Below, piece by piece: positions 34,533 through 47,300 of a stretch of 64,000 nt of DNA; positions within the stretch are counted from its first letter, which is position 1; every line of letters starts with the position of its first letter. The stretch comes from Clytia hemisphaerica (Eukaryota > Cnidaria > Hydrozoa > Leptothecata > Clytiidae). The position numbers and the translations under genes were made by a program. The notes under the pieces are model-generated. The model had not been told where the DNA came from. It searched no databases and was given only the letters and a program-made list of their open reading frames with translations. Location of the stretch: contig CACVBU010001358.1 of assembly GCA_902728285.1 (NCBI GenBank), positions 930,001-994,000 on the forward strand, given 5' to 3'.

Positions 34533-37500
34533 ATGTCTTTAAAAAAGAATGTATTTGGAACATTCTACATCATTAGAAATTTACTGCTCACGCCAGCATT
34601 GCGATTTCTCTTGTTTTTCTGTATCTGCATTCAAACATTCATTGCTTTCTGGGGATTCTACAACATTTGGAATGTGAACTCATGGAGCAACATTTACGAC
34701 GTTACAGAGAATGTTTCGAACTACTTTACCAAGATTATCGAGTGTTTTATATCATTCGCCTTACTCACGTCCGTCCTTGTCAAAACAAAAACATTTCTAG
34801 GTGAACCGGCTAAACTCCGATTTTCCCTATTCAATGATATCGGGTTTCGATCGGTATGGATGGGAATGGGGACATTTTACATCATATGTTGCAGTATCAC
34901 TGATGATGAAGCTATGAACATTCTCACTGAACAAGTTCAGTTCATGGCTACTGACACAGAATCGTTAAAAGAGCAAATCCGATTCGTATATTGGGCAAGA
35001 TATATCTTATGTGTTGCTGGAGTTCTTTGTATCGCCTTCAGCATCTTTTTGAAATTCGGACAAAAGTTACCATGTTGCGGACACTTTTTTGATTTCGGAA
35101 ATGTGGACGATGAAGATGCGCATGCGCGAGTTCAACCCAAGAAATGGACACGTGTTCCAACGAAGATTAACAAACTTTTATTGTTTATCTTCTACTTCTT
35201 TATGATGTCTTTCCCAATCTTTGTCATCAGCGTCCAAATCATTTATCTATACTTCGAATTTAAAGGTAAGTCAAGTCAAAATATGGTTGTTTTTCAAGTT
35301 GGAAGCTTTATTTCGACAACAAAATCTTTTTCCAATTAACTATATTTGAATTTGCTTACTGGATATTTGATAATTTACTTTTAAACTATGAGTTTGTGAT
35401 CGTTAAAAAAGTAATAGTGAGTGAAATACTATGCATATTTCTGCTCATAATTTGCCTGGAAAGGAGACAGATATTCGTTATATCTATCCGAAAATGATCA
35501 TTCAAATTTATTTTGATTTTCAAGGATACACTGTTGCTACAGCAACCACAGCAGGGGAAGTGACAGCTATCGTTGAAGAAGTGGTTGGCGCAAAACTGAT
35601 GTACGGTTTACCAGATCTCGTCCTCGCTCTCGTCATCTTACAAAGATTTGCCAAACAATTCTGGTACAAACCTTATAAACCAGCTCAAAGTATCACCATT
35701 TTGTTGTATGTTTACCAGTTGTTCAGTGTGCACGCGCAAGCTAAGAAGTACAGCACATTCATTGTTCAAGATGGTTGGAATGTTTCTGAAGATTTATTCC
35801 GCAAAGTTTGTTTAGGTATGTGTTTTAAATTCACTTTTAATGATATATTCTTCAGCGATCCAAGTATGTATATATAAAGTATTTAGAAGGGTTTCTTTTA
35901 CTGGCCCTCCCTCATGTAATCACAGCATCTCTTGTGAAACTGAAGATCATCAGAATTTTAAGACGGAAAACCTGCCAACATTTGAGGTTTCAAATGGAAG
36001 AGTTTAGAGAGTTTTTATGAAATTTTTGAACATTTAGCTTTTAACACTGAGAGTAAATGCTTTTGTGAAATCTTGAAATATCCAATTTTTTAAAACTAAT
36101 TTTTTATTCAGGTTTATTGATCACCTACATCGCTTTCCCGATCTTGTTTTGGACCATCTTCATTGTGTTTGGCAAACATCATACCGATGATTTGACATCG
36201 GCAAGTGGGAGTGATACAAACGATTCCATGACACTCATCAAATCTGTTTTCATGAGAATATTCTCACCCATTAGTGCTATTTTTCGTAAATATATCTTCA
36301 AACCTATCAAATGGTACACAGCTATCTATACACTGGCTGTATTATTTGGACTTGCAGGCGGTGTTGCTACAGCGTTGAGTCAAACTTACGAAAAGTTTTA
36401 CATCGATTTTCAAGGTATTTAAACTTTATATGAAAGTTAACATCTCGCAATGACCTTTTAAAAATCTTTTATTCATAAAGATACTTGATGACAATGGATA
36501 AAACCACTTGTCTTTATGGGTAGGGATGCTTTTTCCTCGGAAATACAGTTATTTCCATAGTGTCTTTAATAGAGTTGCAAGTTGATTTTAATTGAATAAC
36601 ATTTCAGTGAACATTTTTCTTTGAAGGTTTAGACGTGCTAAACAAAATCAATGACGACTTTTTGTCCATCAATAACAAAATCGTTGATGTTTCGAATGGG
36701 TTTGTTGTGGTTGCAGCGAATCTAAATCCGTGTATGGATTACACGAAAACATCAAGCGGTGGTTCATCAATCAGCTCTTTGATAGCAAAACAAGTTACCA
36801 CAGCAGGAACTGATGGTCATGCTGGTTCAAACCCAGACTCCTCAAAAACAGTCATCCAACAGCTACACGATGAAAGCTCAGATGCTAATTTTAAGAAAGA
36901 TTGTTTCACAACTGATAAAGGTAAACTAATATACTCAGGTGACACTAAGAATCCAGATTGCAAGAATGTTGAGAATCTATCGAACAATGATTTCGGGATA
37001 CAGGAGTTGAAGGATAAAGAAGCATCAAACACAGAGACTCCACCGAGCTGCCCTGACGAAGCTACATGTTTGGCCAATTCACAATCAGTTATCAAAGATC
37101 AGTATGAATTAACGTTAAATAAAGAATGTGAGAATGCCGCCTGTGGCATCTTCATTGGTGGTCTTGTTGCTGCCTTTGCAGCCTCATTCATCCCGTTTGG
37201 TGGACCTGCAATTGGTAAAGGACTACAAGTTGCCCTGCGTATTACAAAAGGTGTGAAGCAGTTCGGAAAGGTATTCAAAAGAGTCGCCACACAAGTGAAA
37301 TCGAAACTATCGAAGATCAAGAGTTTATACAGCACATTCTCAAAAATTCTTGGTGATAGTAATCTGAAGGTTGTTAACAATTATCAATTCTTCTATTTCC
37401 TGGCTCCAGCGATGCTGTTAATGGTCGTCGCGTTTGGTTTAGGATTCTTCCGACGTCGCAAAGCAAGCAGTGCATCAAAAACAGTTTTCCTATCATTCTT

Positions 37501-38716
37501 TGCATTGGTAGCCGGTGTTTGCGGGACATTCACATATCTTTCTTTTATCTTCACCGACATCTTAACTGAAATGTTCACACCATTCTCAGCCTTCGCTAAC
37601 GTTTCCATCAAAACTGCTGTTGGTATGGATATGATTAAATGGGGATACGCTTTAAGTACTGTATCATCTCTACTGTTCTTACTCGCTGCTGTCTATTCCA
37701 ACATTGCTTACTACATCTTTGGGAAATCATATGATGCGCCATCGAATGACCAACTGAATGAACACGAACGTCAAGAAATGGTTGAGGAAGAAAAGAGACG
37801 TAGGAGAAGAGCGAAAGCGGCCGCCAAACATCCTCAAAAGAAACGCAAAGAGGAATACGTCAACAAATTCTCTGGCTGGTTGGTCGCTTTCATCTTAACC
37901 ATCCCTGTCTATTATCTCATCTTCCTTGCAAACAGTAACCAATCCACTCTTCTAACCATACAACTCACACCATCCGCAGGTCTCGAAGAAGTTCGTGTAA
38001 CGTTCGGTCATACGAACGCACTGGAACGTGAATTCGGTAGTGCCGACGATTTAAACGATGAAACTAACGAAAATTTATGTGACATCGTAGCGAGCGCTGT
38101 CAAGGGTATCATTGATAGCATGAAGCTTCCCATACCCGGTGGCTCAATCAAGGGACTATTTGACGTCAATATCGGTATCCGACAAAACGTCGCTGACGTA
38201 ATCCAAAAAGTTCGTGACGCCGTCACACTCAACGTCAACGGGTTCAACTTATTTGATGGTAATAACTTCCCGACGATCTCGTTATCTTTTGCGTCATGGC
38301 AAATGATCCTCGTATTTGGTGTTTCAATATTCATCGTTGTCGGGACGGCTGTTTGCTTTTTATTTACGTTTATCCAACAAATTGGTTTCCTTCGGGAAAG
38401 TCGAATCTTAGGACAAATAATCATGCCGTTTTTCGAACAAGTCATTATACCAGCTTCGATAGGTTCTTTCTTTGTGCAACTTGCCATTGTTGGTTTGTTT
38501 TCATTCATGGATGGTTTCCAGACTCCTATGTTTTCACTGTCCATGCAAGTTGGCCCTATGGTGACGTACGGATTGCTAGCATCCGTTGTTTGTATGGTGG
38601 CTTCCGTGTTTCGTATCATGACGGAGTACGCTCCAATCGCCGACGACTCGACTGATGGTCTTATCGAAGAGGCGGCAGATGAGGAAGCTGGGATAAGGTC
38701 TACGACCGCAATGTAA
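34533..38716 (+). CDS. Large multi-pass membrane protein of unknown family
   Basis: Exons are 34533-35265, 35525-35815, 36112-36414 and 36627-38716, all GT-AG and all joined in phase 1 within a Gly codon, giving 1138 residues. Exon 1 encodes about five membrane segments (first LRFLLFFCICIQTFIAFWGF). Exon 2 has one or two weaker ones, exon 3 two (LITYIAFPILFWTIFIVFG; TLAVLFGLAGGVATALS), and exon 4 about eight. Exon 4 also holds a Cys-containing loop (NPCMDY, NPDCKN, SCPDEATC, CENAACG) that could be extracellular and disulfide-bonded, a Gly-rich hydrophobic hairpin, a basic cytoplasmic stretch (EEKRRRRRRAKAAAKH), and an acidic C-terminal tail. There is no cleavable signal peptide; TM1 acts as anchor. 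Conservative codon-level structure indicates a functional gene. I do not recognise the family; transporter, channel or scaffold are all possible. Confidence 0.85.
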
Positions 38717-39437
38717 AACATTCACTAGTTCCTCGCAACAAAGTATTTATCGTTATTTAGTCCTGTATAATATTTAGATTTTTTACAGTCAACTTTTAGT
38801 CATTGAATACCTTAAAGGAAGAAATTTTGGCGGAAAGAAAATTTGGCGGATTTAGTTCCTGCCAAAATTTATTTTTTCCGCCATCCGCCAAATTAAACAT
38901 TTTGAAAATATGATCTCTTTTAAGGTGTTTTTGCTATTTTTTCACTGTTTTGACGCCATCTTAAGGTTAAATTTTAAGCGATCGCCAAATTAAATTCCCG
39001 CCAAATTTAGGTTTTTCGTCCATCCGCCAAATTATATTCCCTCCGAAAAAACTTTTTTGGACATCCGCCAAATTAAATTCCCGCCAAAATTTCTTCCTTT
39101 AAGGTATATCAATTATTTTTAACTAACATATAATCGACATATATCTTATATCTCAAACATCTTATTACTGTATATAGTTTATTTATTCCAAAACTATTTT
39201 GGTCAAAAGAAACTTTTAGACTTTAAGACATAACCATTGCTATTTTCACGGTCATCTATTTCTATGTTTAAAAGCTTCCGTTACTTTCCATCGAAATTAG
39301 ATAGTCCTTTACCAGGGCTCCCAGCCAACATTCATAAACTCCTCAACAAAGTAGGAAGTTTCACTAGTGTTTATTTATAGTTATTTAATCCTGTATAATA
39401 TTTAGATTTTTTACAATCAACGTTTAGCCATTGAATA
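38717..39437 (+). repeat. Duplicated 3' UTR segment (38717-38808 and about 39326-39437)
   Basis: TCCTGTATAATATTTAGATTTTTTACA, preceded by CAACAAAGTA and followed by TCAAC...CATTGAATA, appears just after the membrane-protein stop codon and again about 620 bp later. The element 38808-39106 lies between the two copies, immediately after the first. Confidence 0.75.
38808..39106. mobile_element. 0.3-kb miniature element with TA-flanked inverted ends
   Basis: TACCTTAAAGGAAGAAATTTTGG and its exact complement bound the element. Multiple CCGCCAAATT/AATTTGGCGG blocks lie inside. TA at both ends suggests Tc1/mariner-type mobilisation. Confidence 0.75.
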
Positions 39438-40551
39438 TTATTGGATTGTCAATGCGAAAAGATGCTTCTTTACTTTAAGAACAATCCTAGCCTGGATATC
39501 CAAGCTCGAAATTTTAGAAAAAGCTTTACCTCAACATACAAAGTTCTAAAATTATAGAGCTTGGTCTGTCTAGAGAATGAAAGTGCAAACCCATTTTTCC
39601 AAAACTTTCCTAGCCAACACAGGGCAGCAAAACAGAACTTAATAAAAGAAGCCTTACAAGATCTAAAACCATTTAAAACATCCAAAGATTACACCAGAGT
39701 CCATGAACAAGTTTGCATGCATTATCATGACCTACCATCAGACCATGTTTTCTTGGAAAATGAACTTGCCTCTGTTTTCTTCTTTTTCATGTTTTCATGT
39801 TTTGATGCATCTCATTTTTTCGAATTAGTTAACTTGGAATTTTGAGGCAGAAGTTAAATTTTCAGAGCTAAAAAAGAGCCACAAAGACGTGGTTTGATAT
39901 TTATGTTGAAAGTTAGCAAAGCAAAAACGAAAAGCGAAAGGAAGCAAAATCGCAAATTAACAACCCTGCAGATCTTCAAGCAATTCTATTCAAGATTGAC
40001 AATCGCAAATTCGTTTTTCGTATGAAATTAATTCAATTTGAAATATGCGAAAATATGTTCGTAAAAAACACTCTTCAAAGCATTCAAAAAGTAGAAACAA
40101 TGAACTTTTCAAAAATGTATAATATTTTAGGTCCCTTTTGGACAATTTGGTGGTTTTTGCTGCGGTTTCTACTGTGGAAATAGTGAAGGATATATGCGAT
40201 GTCACTGTATTGGAGATTTCATTCAGGTATCCCATTTAAAACTATCGAAATGAAAAGAAAACTTTCAGGGGGCTGTCATTTGCAAATTCATATATGTGTA
40301 CATCTTCAAAGTGACATGGGAAAGCCTGGTGGTTTATTAAAGCTAGCTAGTTTACACAAAGAGGTCAAAGCTTCAAAATCTGAGTTAACTAGCTCGAACA
40401 ACTTAAAAAAGCTTAGAAAAAAACGAGTTAAAATATTCAAAACAAATCATTTTAATAACTCGAAAGTTTTGTCGCGCCTTAATAAGAGTTTGCTAACTCG
40501 AAAAAATCCAGGTGCACCTTAAATATCCGTGTTAGAAAAAATTATTACTCT
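39438..40551. other. Intergenic, no supported gene
   Basis: Short open frames here (for example around 39561-39845 and 40199-40522) have no recognisable motif, no splice context and no base-composition shift. I see nothing else to report. Confidence 0.4.
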
Positions 40552-40825
40552 CAGGTACCTAATAGCCGCCCCCCCCCCCACGCTAATTAATTTTTCAAAA
40601 ATTTTCCACCCAGGGCATTCTTATTCCAACCCCCCCCCCGCTTATTAATTTTTGGGAAAATGTTTTTGAAAGTTCCCTCTTTGTCCTAATTCAGCTGTAT
40701 TAGGCTTCTTTCGAAAAATTTTCCACCCAGGACATTTTTATTCCAATCCCCCTGCTTATTAAGTTTTGAAATTATTTCCAATCCCCTGCTTATTCCAATC
40801 CCCCCCGGCTATAAAGGTACCCGAG
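40552..40825 (+). mobile_element. GGTACC-ended, C-run-rich miniature element, copy 1
   Basis: It runs from TCAGGTACCTAATAGCCG to CGGCTATAAAGGTACCCGAGAGTA. It contains repeated blocks of C run + GCTTATTAATTTTT and TTTTCCACCCAGG. An inverted, better-preserved copy is at 50752-51029. Confidence 0.75.
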
Positions 40826-40954
40826 AGTAAGAGCACCATAAAAATGGAGTTATTTTTTAAAATGACGTCAGGTTTCCAAAACGTCTCAAATAGCTAACTT
40901 GGGTTTTCCAGGCCTCCATTCATTTTACGTCGAAATTGGATTTTGGCTACTATA

Positions 40955-41235
40955 AGCGGCCGTAGCATGAAGGTAGAGTATCCAGCTTCGGTGCGCAAGG
41001 TCGTGGATTCAATCTCTAGCCGTGTTGTATCAAAGACTCCCAAAATGGACCTTCATGCCTCTCTGCTTGATGCTCAGCTACCAAAAGACGGATCAAGGAT
41101 AAGTGGAGAGATCCAGGGAAAGGAGTTACGCCCTCCTGTTTTATGGAGTAGACATCTAGAGAAAAGGAAGCCTTCGGGTCGCCCTCGACTGCGGTTGCTT
41201 ACTTGTTTTAGGCAGAAGTTTAAAGAAATAGAATA
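40955..41235 (+). mobile_element. Possible tRNA-derived SINE
   Basis: TAGCATGAAGG at about 40964 fits a pol III A box, and 45-50 bases later GGATTCAATCT partly fits a B box. A GC-richer body follows (CCTTCGGGTCGCCCTCGACTGCGG), then an A-rich tail (GTTTAAAGAAATAGAATAG). I could not find a clear target-site duplication, so this rests on box spacing and composition. Confidence 0.35.
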
Positions 41236-41244
41236 GAATCAGTC

Positions 41245-41250
41245 TTTATT
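41245..41250 (-). terminator. Polyadenylation signal AATAAA, METTL14
   Basis: AATAAA on the minus strand lies about 110 bases after the METTL14 stop codon. A second is at 41255-41260. Confidence 0.5.
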
Positions 41251-41358
41251 AGACTTTATTTGTTCTATGATATTATTTCTCAGCTATTGATTATTAAAAA
41301 ATTAAAAAATCTATCATTGAAAATTTAAAAATTGAAAACGACTTGAATACAAAACAAA

Positions 41359-44300
41359 TTAATTAGAATAACCACCAGGACGTTGATTAAAATTTCGTCC
41401 ACCAAAACCACCACGCCCTTTATCACCATCACCTCTTCCCCGCCCGCGACCACCTCCCTTTTTATTGGCCGGTGGTGATTTAGGGCGTAATTGTTCAATC
41501 GTATCAGTACTACCAACTAGACAGTCTTCAGGTTTCTGACTGAAATAAGCGTGATACTGCTCAGCGGAATAGTTTGAGCTTGTCAAGTCCGGTCCAACAG
41601 TCACCCAACCAGGGCGTAAAGTATGATCATTCCCAAACACATGTAACCGCCTCCGCCCGAGACAGAAATGTTCAATAATTTTGAAAATCTCTTCCGGTTT
41701 ATCCATGCTTCCGTATTCTTCCTCTTCCGATATAATGATATCTAAATCGACATTGGCATGAATGAAATCACCATCGGTGCTTCGGCGCACGGTACCTTTG
41801 ATACCCATAAGACAATGCTCTTTCGTGTGCTGCATCACGGAATCAGGTTCCATGTATTTGGTGTTGCCAGGACTCAGTTTGTTTGTTTTGATCCAACAAA
41901 TGTCTTCGCATCGTCGAAAACCTGAAAATAGATATGAAAAAATATCCTTACATTATCTCTTTGCAATTCAAAAAATTTGAAAGCTACATAAACTTGGCCG
42001 TGGCAAATCGAATTTTTTTCAAACTTGAAGAAAATTCCTGGTACACCGAGTGCACTGAATAATTATCCCTATTACAAACTTGAATAGGGAAGGCATGGTT
42101 ACTCTTTATCCTAGAAGTCAGGTATGTTTAAATATACTGATTGGGAAGACAAAAAATTAAGGTAAAGAATCATCAAGTCACTAAATTCCTTACCCCAAGA
42201 TTTTAAACATTTTCTTCCTTCATCCAACCCTTCGGCGCTTCCACACCATAAGAAACAAAACCCACGCTGAGCTACAACTTGACCGATATTGAGTCGCACG
42301 ATCTCATCCCATCTCCATGGCGACCAGTTAAATGTTAACCCAGGGCAGCGTCGTTGATATTCTTCTAATGGAGGGTCGATCATACAGACATCAAATTGGT
42401 ATTGAAGTTCAGTGAGATCGAATGTCTCCAAATCACATTGTAGATACCTAGAAAAAAAGTTATTTGAGATATTATCCACTGATAGTCCAACGTGCGCAAC
42501 GCACTGGGCTCAACTTCAGTAGCTTCAAATTATTTATTGGCCCAATTGTAGACCCCCATATTCATCAAAGGAATAAGTGTGCCAAATTTAAGCCAAATCT
42601 GACAATTTTTGAAGTCTCCAGGCTGCCCCAAGTTTTAGCCTCGTTTTGGCGAAAAACTCGTCCCCAGGTCCCAAAAATCAAAATTTTCAAAAAATGAAAG
42701 AAACTCCCCCAGATATTCACCCAAGGAAAAAGTGTGCCAAATTTCAGCCAAATCCAAGCATTTTTGAAGTCTCAGTCTCTCAAAGTTTTTCTAGAATATT
42801 TATTGAAATAAAACCTACAATATAATACACTGCATTGCCTGAATATTGTGCCACATGAAACACCGTGTAGCAATTGTAAGTTAGTTCTTTGTTTCTTGAT
42901 ATTTCCCTCAAACTTTTCACATTTGTGACTCTATTTATTTCACTAGATTTTCAGAAAGAATACTCGATCAATTCCTCGAGCCCTTTATTACCAGAATTCT
43001 GAATCGTAATCACAATCAAATACTTAAAAATATATTAAAAAGATTGCATAACTTAGTTGGGATATTTTCACCTCAAATTTGTGAAGCGGGAATATAAACA
43101 CTTACATCGGTGGTGTTGCGCGTTGAGCAATGATCTCATCCTTCAAACGTATCAATTCTTTCAGTTTCGGATATTCTTCGAACCTATCCGCTATTCCAGT
43201 GTCCCGAATGAAATTATGCGGTCGATGGCCGGTGTCGACAAAATGTTGGCAGTAATCGTTATGAGGATTTTCAGAGTGAGTTCCTTTGGTGAAAAAAAAT
43301 GTTCAGCTTGATCGATCCTACATGCTCCTCTGCTTTTAACTTGAATAACTATTCACCGGTGTAAAAAGCCTTCATTAACTTTAGATCTTAAATCTTCCCT
43401 CGTCGAGAACAAACCCAAATCAGTCGGGAAAAAGTCTCGAAGGTTCTAGACAGGTAAAAAGATTTTCTCCGGCGAAAAAAACTTTCTGATCAACTTCAAG
43501 AGAAGCGTGACAAAGATTTTCAGAAGTGACGAAATTTTCCCCGACCGAAATATTTCCCCGACTAAGTTTTCAGTTTCAAAGTAGGGTCGAAAATAGCCCC
43601 TGTGAAAATAACCGAAGAACTATGTCATGAAAGACTACCTATTTAAAAAATCGACTTAAAACATAAACAACATACCTTTCAAGAAAGTTTTGGAATCAGT
43701 GTACACATTTTCGTCATCTTCTTCACCAGTCCCTTTTTCTTCACTTTTATCTCCGCCATCTTGTTTCGATTTCTTTGCAGATGAGGATCCAGGCGTCTCA
43801 GATTTCTTGTGAGGCGATGCATCAGCAAATTGACCCCCTAAAATATAAAAAAATTTAATGTTTAAGACATCGAGCGTTGGTATAGATAAAATGAACGGCT
43901 CTGACAAACCTGAAAGAGTCAAACAATATCAAATTATACGTAAACCAGGGTATCACAAATACACGATATAATACAATAATACAATACCTGCCCGTTTCAG
44001 AAATCGAAAAATTGACCTCTTGGAATTTAATCGAAAGATTGACTTTCCGAGGCCTCTGTGGCCTTAAATTTGTCTTCAAATGCCTACGGATCGGTGTTTT
44101 GACCCCCCCTCCTTTGACCCCTTTTGTTAGTGAAAATGTTAAATAAAAATCAAACAGGATTTGCATAATTTTACAAGTTATTAGTTACATGAATAGCTTT
44201 CTAAAACTGCGTTACAGTATGACAAAGCTTTGGTACACGCTTTTTTTATAAGAACAACCAAAATTTTCGAAGCCTTTGGATGTTCTTAACTTTTTTAGTT

Positions 44301-47300
44301 TTAAGCCTAAAAGTGTTCTTATTTTCACCATTTTTTGAGTATTCTTGTCCATTTTTCTTATGAAATTGGATGTTTTAGTGTCCGCGAAGCTTTAAAATGT
44401 TCTTAACATTTTGGCCATCGAACATAAGGTTTCTTATGTAGTTTGTTCTTATCAAAAAAAAAAGAAAAACAAGTACATTGAGTCGGAAGAAAATTGCTTC
44501 TACACGAACAAAAATTCCATCAATCAGTGTAAATAGCACGATAGCTATGGGTCACATGATAAAGTAAAACAAGCCGCAATTAAAACATAAACAAAACTGT
44601 CATTCTTGGTTATGTTATAAGCATTAACGATTCAAACAAATGAAAACATTCAATGATACCTTCTCTCTTTACCCGTCTTATAAGCAAAGGTTTTTCAACA
44701 GGAAATCTTCAAAAGATTCCTTAAAGGTTCCAATTATTAAGCGGCTCAAGTTAGGTAGCATAATGAAATCGAAAGATTCAAAGTTTGGAATATTTATATA
44801 ATGCTTACGAATTACGAAGAGACAAATTGAAATTTGATCATAAATTACTGAGAAACAAGAGATGAGGAAATGTAAGCAAATGAAAGCAAACAAACTCAGG
44901 GTTGTCAAGAGAGTCTTGTTAAATCATCTTTTGACAAAAGTGAAAGGACATGGCGGTTTAATGTAATGATTTTTTTTTTAAGTTTCGTGATTGGGGCGTA
45001 TTACCAAAATATTTAGAATTAGTGGTTTCCTTTAAAATGATATCACGTCTGAGTTAATGAGTTAATATATTTAAAATTTGTTTCATTTTTACCAGACTTT
45101 TTTAAAAAATGGAATGAAATCAATTTTCATTCAGAATTATAAATCTATACAAGAAGATTTATAAATCTAAATGAAAATTGATTTCATTCCATTTAACCCT
45201 TTAAGTGCCGATGTCGTATATATACGACATGGGCTATATAGGAGGGCGAAGCCCTCCTGTAATGCCCAGTTTGAGTTAGAAATCGTTATTTTTGGTCGAA
45301 CTCGTAGAAATTAGATTGTCCTTTATGGTCAAGCAAAAAAAAATTCAAAAGTGAGTCTTTCCAGCGAAATTTTAAGCAAAAAAGTCAAAAAAATGCAAAA
45401 AATTGACAAAAATTCAGTTTTTTGAGATTCTGACCGTTTTTTGACTATTTTTGGTCAACGAGTGATCCAAGAACCTCCAAATTTGGCCTTGTTTTACTTT
45501 ATTCTGTCTTCTAGTGAATTGATTTGAAATTTTACCACTGGGCACCTTTTCATCAGTTCAGTCAGGTCCGCGCAGCGGGCCTGACTGCTTTAATTCCCTA
45601 ACCTACCCCCCCCCTTGGCCGCCGCCCACCACGCCCTTCCTAAATCGGGCGGCGCCGAAGGCGCCCAAAAGAAAGAAGAGACTCTAAGCTATCCAACGAG
45701 CTATATACGAGCTTCTAATTCCTTCTAGATCAGGAGATATAAGCCCTTAAAGTTTGAATTAGCGATTTTTTTAAAAAAACTTAGAAAAAAGGACCCTGGC
45801 ACTCAAAGGGTTAAATCAATCTAGTCTAGAAGTCAAATAAATCAAGAATCTAAATCAATTTTGTCACATTGGAAGTTTATCGTGGCTTGGATCACGAGCT
45901 TTACGTTTGGCTATTACGGTTTGTTTGTTATTACTAAGTACATCTCGAACCATAGACATTATGGAAAAGACACCACCACCATTCAATACAGGACTTGACG
46001 AAGCCCAACAAAACATAAACACAATTTCATCAGAGGAACAACCGACAGATTGTTGCCAAGACAACGAAACGGTACAAAACCAAATCGACAACCGAGAGGA
46101 ATCTGGTGACAGAATCAACATTTCGGAACGTTGTACTTTATGTTTGAACCAAATCGAAAGTGAAAGTAGCATCACACAAAAACAGTCCTTGAAATGTTTG
46201 AAATGTTTAAAAATCATTGAATCGGTACCGTCAGGTTTTCCATTCGAAATGACGGCAAGTTATACTGTAAAGGAGTACGAGTGTCCCATTTGTTTGGTGC
46301 TGATAAGAGATGCAACCGAATTACCGTGCAAACACTTGATGTGTAGAGAGTGCTTGATTCATTATGAAAATGGCGTCATGGGAAAATCTGCTGATGAAAG
46401 GTCGGTTTAAGAAACTCTTTTAGAAAACCAATGAAAATCAGATTTTTCACTTATTCTAACATTGGGTATCGTTGTTTTCTGTGCATAGTCAGCGTAAAAT
46501 ACACCGATATACTGGAAAGCTATTAAAAGTATATACAAAATGCGTTCGTTTTTTTTTCAGTCAACCCAAATTCATATGCAGCATATGTCAAGCAGAATAT
46601 CGAATGGAAGAGGTAAAAACAATTTCTAAATTCGTCAAGCTTCTTTAAACAAGACAATGTTTAAATCTTTCTTTCCTTAAAGATTAATACTGACAAATAC
46701 CTTTACCTAATGATGCAAGACTTATTTAAATTATGTTTTTCTTTTTAGAAATTTGAGGTAAAATCAACCGACCGAATCATTCAAACTTCGTTACCAGTCT
46801 ATTGCAAGCAAGCTACGAAAGGTTGCCAATGGACCGGATGTATAAAGGACTATCAGGTGGATGGATAAACTTCTTGGTATTTAAAAGTTCTCAATAAACT
46901 GTTCTTAATTTCCGGTTTTTTTTAAGACCTTACATTTTTTGCTGACTGGCTCTTGAACTAGTCCATCCCTTAGATCCAGTGAAGAAGTATCATTGACTAA
47001 CTACATGTTAAAATCTTAAGTCTTTGAATGTTTTTCTTAATTTTTAATTAAATGTTCTTAATTTTACTATTTTGTTGGTATTTTTAGTAATCCATTATAT
47101 TCATGACGTAATGTTTTCTACGAAAAGGCCCGGTTTTAGCCAGTAGTGGCAAATTTAAACTAGACAAAAGTTGTATAAAATTTGCCACTACTGGCAAAAA
47201 CCGGGGTCTTTTTGTAGAAAACATTACGTCATGAATATCATGAATTTCTCCAAGAGATTGAATGTTGATTGAATCTGTTCTTATAATATTTCGGCAATCG

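Noticed and set aside
36817-38721. Long minus-strand frames opposite the membrane-protein gene
   Set aside because: They are antisense shadows of exon 4, with no splice sites or motifs.
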